This document shows positions 62,803 through 64,000 of a stretch of DNA of 64,000 bases, one piece after another (position 1 is the first letter of the stretch; each line of letters begins with the position of its first letter). This DNA is from JBBRHQ01 sp963725315 (GTDB lineage Bacteria; Actinomycetota; Thermoleophilia; Solirubrobacterales; 70-9). Under the pieces are notes generated by a model. The model did not search any database. It was given only the letters and a program-made list of their open reading frames with translations, and had not been told where the DNA came from. The stretch lies in contig CAVRYA010000004.1 of assembly GCA_963725315.1 (NCBI GenBank), positions 248,001 to 312,000 of the forward strand. The letters run 5' to 3'. The translations under genes and the position numbers were made by a program.

Positions 62803-62885
62803 TGGGGGAGGAGGGATTCGAACCCACTCAGGCTTAGCCAACAGATTTACAGTCTGCCCCGGCTCTCCAACTCCGGCGCTCCCCC
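62803..62885 (-). tRNA. tRNA-Tyr (anticodon GUA)
   Basis: 83-nt class II tRNA on the minus strand. Acceptor stem GGGGGAG with CTCCCCC is perfect, discriminator A; anticodon stem-loop CAGACTGTAAATCTG places GTA at 34-36; a long variable arm is present, as expected for bacterial tRNA-Tyr; the T-arm is TGGGTTCGAATCCC. CCA is not encoded. It is transcribed away from the Lrp-type gene and lies convergent with rpoD. Confidence 0.97.
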
Positions 62886-62938
62886 AGGAGTGAGCGCGAT
62901 TCTAGAACGCGCCCGCCGGCTCCCGGTCCCCTCCCCCC

Positions 62939-62987
62939 GTCGAGTGGACGATTTCCTCTCCCATTTGGATGATTTCGTCCACTCGAC
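62939..62987. terminator. 13-bp perfect inverted repeat between the Lrp-type gene and tRNA-Tyr
   Basis: GTCGAGTGGACGA (62939-62951) and TCGTCCACTCGAC (62975-62987) form a perfect 13-bp stem with a 23-nt loop. The loop side also carries GGAcGATTTCcTC / GGAtGATTTCgTC as a near direct repeat. It lies 28 bases after the Lrp-type gene stop on the minus strand. Terminator is the simplest role; operator or attachment-like site cannot be excluded. Confidence 0.5.
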
Positions 62988-63014
62988 CGCGAGGAGCCGC
63001 CGGCGCGCGGCGGT

Positions 63015-63446
63015 CTAGCCCCGGCTGACCAGTCGCGACATCACCACCTGCGACCGGGTGCGGACCACCGGGGCGGTCTGCTGCAACTCGATGATCAGCC
63101 GCTCGAGGTCGGCGTTGTCCGAGGTGCGGACGCGGGCGATTGCGTCGGCCTCGCCGGTGACGCTCAGCGCCTCGACCACCTCGGGGTGGGAGCGCAGGGT
63201 GCTCGCCACCTGGTCGAGCTGGGTCCCCGGCTCGAAGAAGAGCTCGATCAGCGCCTCGGTCCCCCAGCCCATCGCCCCGGGGTCGACCACCGCGGTGAAG
63301 CCCTCGAGCTCGCCGGTCGAGCGCAGCCGATCGACGCGGCGCTTCACCGAGGGGGCGGAGAGGCTGACCCGGGCGGCGATGTCGCCGTAGCTGCGGCGGC
63401 CGTCCTCGACCAGCAGTGCAAGAATCTGTCGATCAATAGCGTCCAC
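63015..63446 (-). CDS. Lrp/AsnC-family transcriptional regulator, 143 aa
   Basis: N-terminal winged helix-turn-helix (MDAIDRQILALLVEDGRRSYGDIAARVSLSAPSVKRRVDRL), then a RAM ligand-binding domain (GFTAVVDPGAMG, HPEVVEALSVTGEADAIARV). It senses an amino acid or similar ligand as an octamer. GTG at 63446. Divergent from the last gene of the window with a 74-bp gap, so that gene may be its target (inference). Confidence 0.92.
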   Translation of the reverse strand: MDAIDRQILALLVEDGRRSYGDIAARVSLSAPSVKRRVDRLRSTGELEGFTAVVDPGAMGWGTEALIELFFEPGTQLDQVASTLRSHPEVVEALSVTGEADAIARVRTSDNADLERLIIELQQTAPVVRTRSQVVMSRLVSRG

Positions 63447-63520
63447 GCGTCTGATTATTGCGCGAAGATGCCAAATCTCGGGGATTGACTATGCAGGGAG
63501 GCCGTTCTAGGCTTCAGACA

Positions 63521-64000
63521 GTGCTGACCCAACCGAAGATAGCCCGCGTCCTCTTCGACGAGGCGCACTCCGAGGCGTGGACGATTCGTCCCGAGCTGGC
63601 GGCCGAGATCCAGCCCGCCCATCCGGCCGACTCCTCGCTCGCCGCCGCCGCCGAGGCGCTCGCCAGCCGCGACTTCGAGGTCGCCGCCTTCGCCGACGGC
63701 CCCGCTCGACCCCAAGACCCTCGCCGGCGCCGACGTCCTCGTCATCGCCCACCCCTCCGACCCGAAGTGGGAGCACACTCTCGACGGCGGCTCCCCGCGG
63801 CTCGACGACTCCGAGATCGAGGCGATCGCGCGCTTCGTCGAGGCCGGCGGCGGTCTCATCGTCCTCGGCGAGACCGAGCAGGACAAGTACGGCAACAACC
63901 TCAACGAGCTGCTCGCCCGTTTCGGCCTCTCGGTCGAGAACGCCACCGTGCAGGACTACGAGCACCACCGCGAGGCCCCGTCCTGGGTCCTCGCCGACCT
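63521..64000 (+). CDS. GATase1-like protein of unknown function, 5' part, one frameshift near 63705
   Basis: Incomplete at the right edge. The start GTG at 63521 gives MLTQPKIARVLFDEAHSEAWTIRPELA. After the frame change (an extra C in GGCCCCGCTC at about 63705) it reads LDPKTLAGADVLVIAHPSDPKWE, then SEIEAIARFVEAGGGLIVLGETEQDKYGNNLNELLARFGL. The strand-Gly pattern resembles GldG/DUF4350 and class I glutamine amidotransferase-like folds, without the catalytic Cys. Divergent from the Lrp-type regulator. Function unknown. Confidence 0.6.
   Translation, partial: MLTQPKIARVLFDEAHSEAWTIRPELAAEIQPAHPADSSLAAAAEALASRDFEVAAFADGPARPQDPRRRRRPRHRPPLRPEVGAHSRRRLPAARRLRDRGDRALRRGRRRSHRPRRDRAGQVRQQPQRAARPFRPLGRERHRAGLRAPPRGPVLGPRRP

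Overview
The window is one stretch of a very GC-rich bacterial chromosome. GTG and TTG starts are frequent, and neighbouring genes commonly share 4-base ATGA or GTGA overlaps. The gene set points to a deep-branching actinobacterium, most likely class Thermoleophilia (for example Solirubrobacterales). It includes a complex I operon, an F420-type LLM oxidoreductase, a DUF6457 protein, a B12-dependent ribonucleotide reductase with NrdR, an acyl-CoA carboxylase beta chain, Tat-exported ferritin-like proteins and many extracytoplasmic beta-propeller or glycan-active proteins. This placement is an inference from gene content; there is no rRNA in the window.

Layout. 1-4201: minus-strand nuoA-B-C-D-E-F operon, running off the left edge. 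4301-18881: mixed housekeeping genes (flavin reductase, cytochrome c, serS, a LuxR-type regulator, msrB, CAP protein, thioesterases, MFS pump, nuclease, HAD phosphatase, an OmpR/HisK pair, acyl-CoA carboxylase). Four copies of a palindromic element of about 113 bp lie here, just behind the stop codons of two convergent gene pairs. 18944-29847: a cell-envelope region with a secreted GH92 mannosidase, a membrane glycosyltransferase, GtrA, a polyprenyl-phosphate-mannose synthase, a phosphoesterase, two beta-propeller proteins and a second two-component pair. 29932-37213: oxidoreductases, an alternative sigma factor with a clear promoter, secreted proteins, a Rieske oxygenase and a badly disrupted cysteine-repeat protein. 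37330-47529: nrdR-nrdJ, hemolysin III, siroheme synthase N-domain, a sugar epimerase, and topA-tmk-holB. 47479-57082: DUF2304 with GT2, a third two-component pair, tRNA-Thr, a GH5 glycosidase, a TMEM175 channel, a uracil-DNA glycosylase and two ferritin-like Tat substrates. 57196-64000: tatA, an MMPL transporter, pgsA, folE2, the principal sigma factor, tRNA-Tyr, an Lrp regulator and the start of a GATase-like gene.

Many genes, including essential ones (serS, rpoD), are broken by single-base insertions or deletions inside G/C runs. This pattern is best read as residual sequencing error rather than decay, and products are described as they would read after correction. Most of the content is ordinary. 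The most novel signal is the paired palindromic 3'-end element, which has a conserved stem structure and a fixed position and orientation relative to the gene it follows. Next come the lipid-linked mannose cassette with its own mannosidase and the Tat/ferritin-like cluster. No CRISPR array, insertion sequence, prophage or replication origin was seen.
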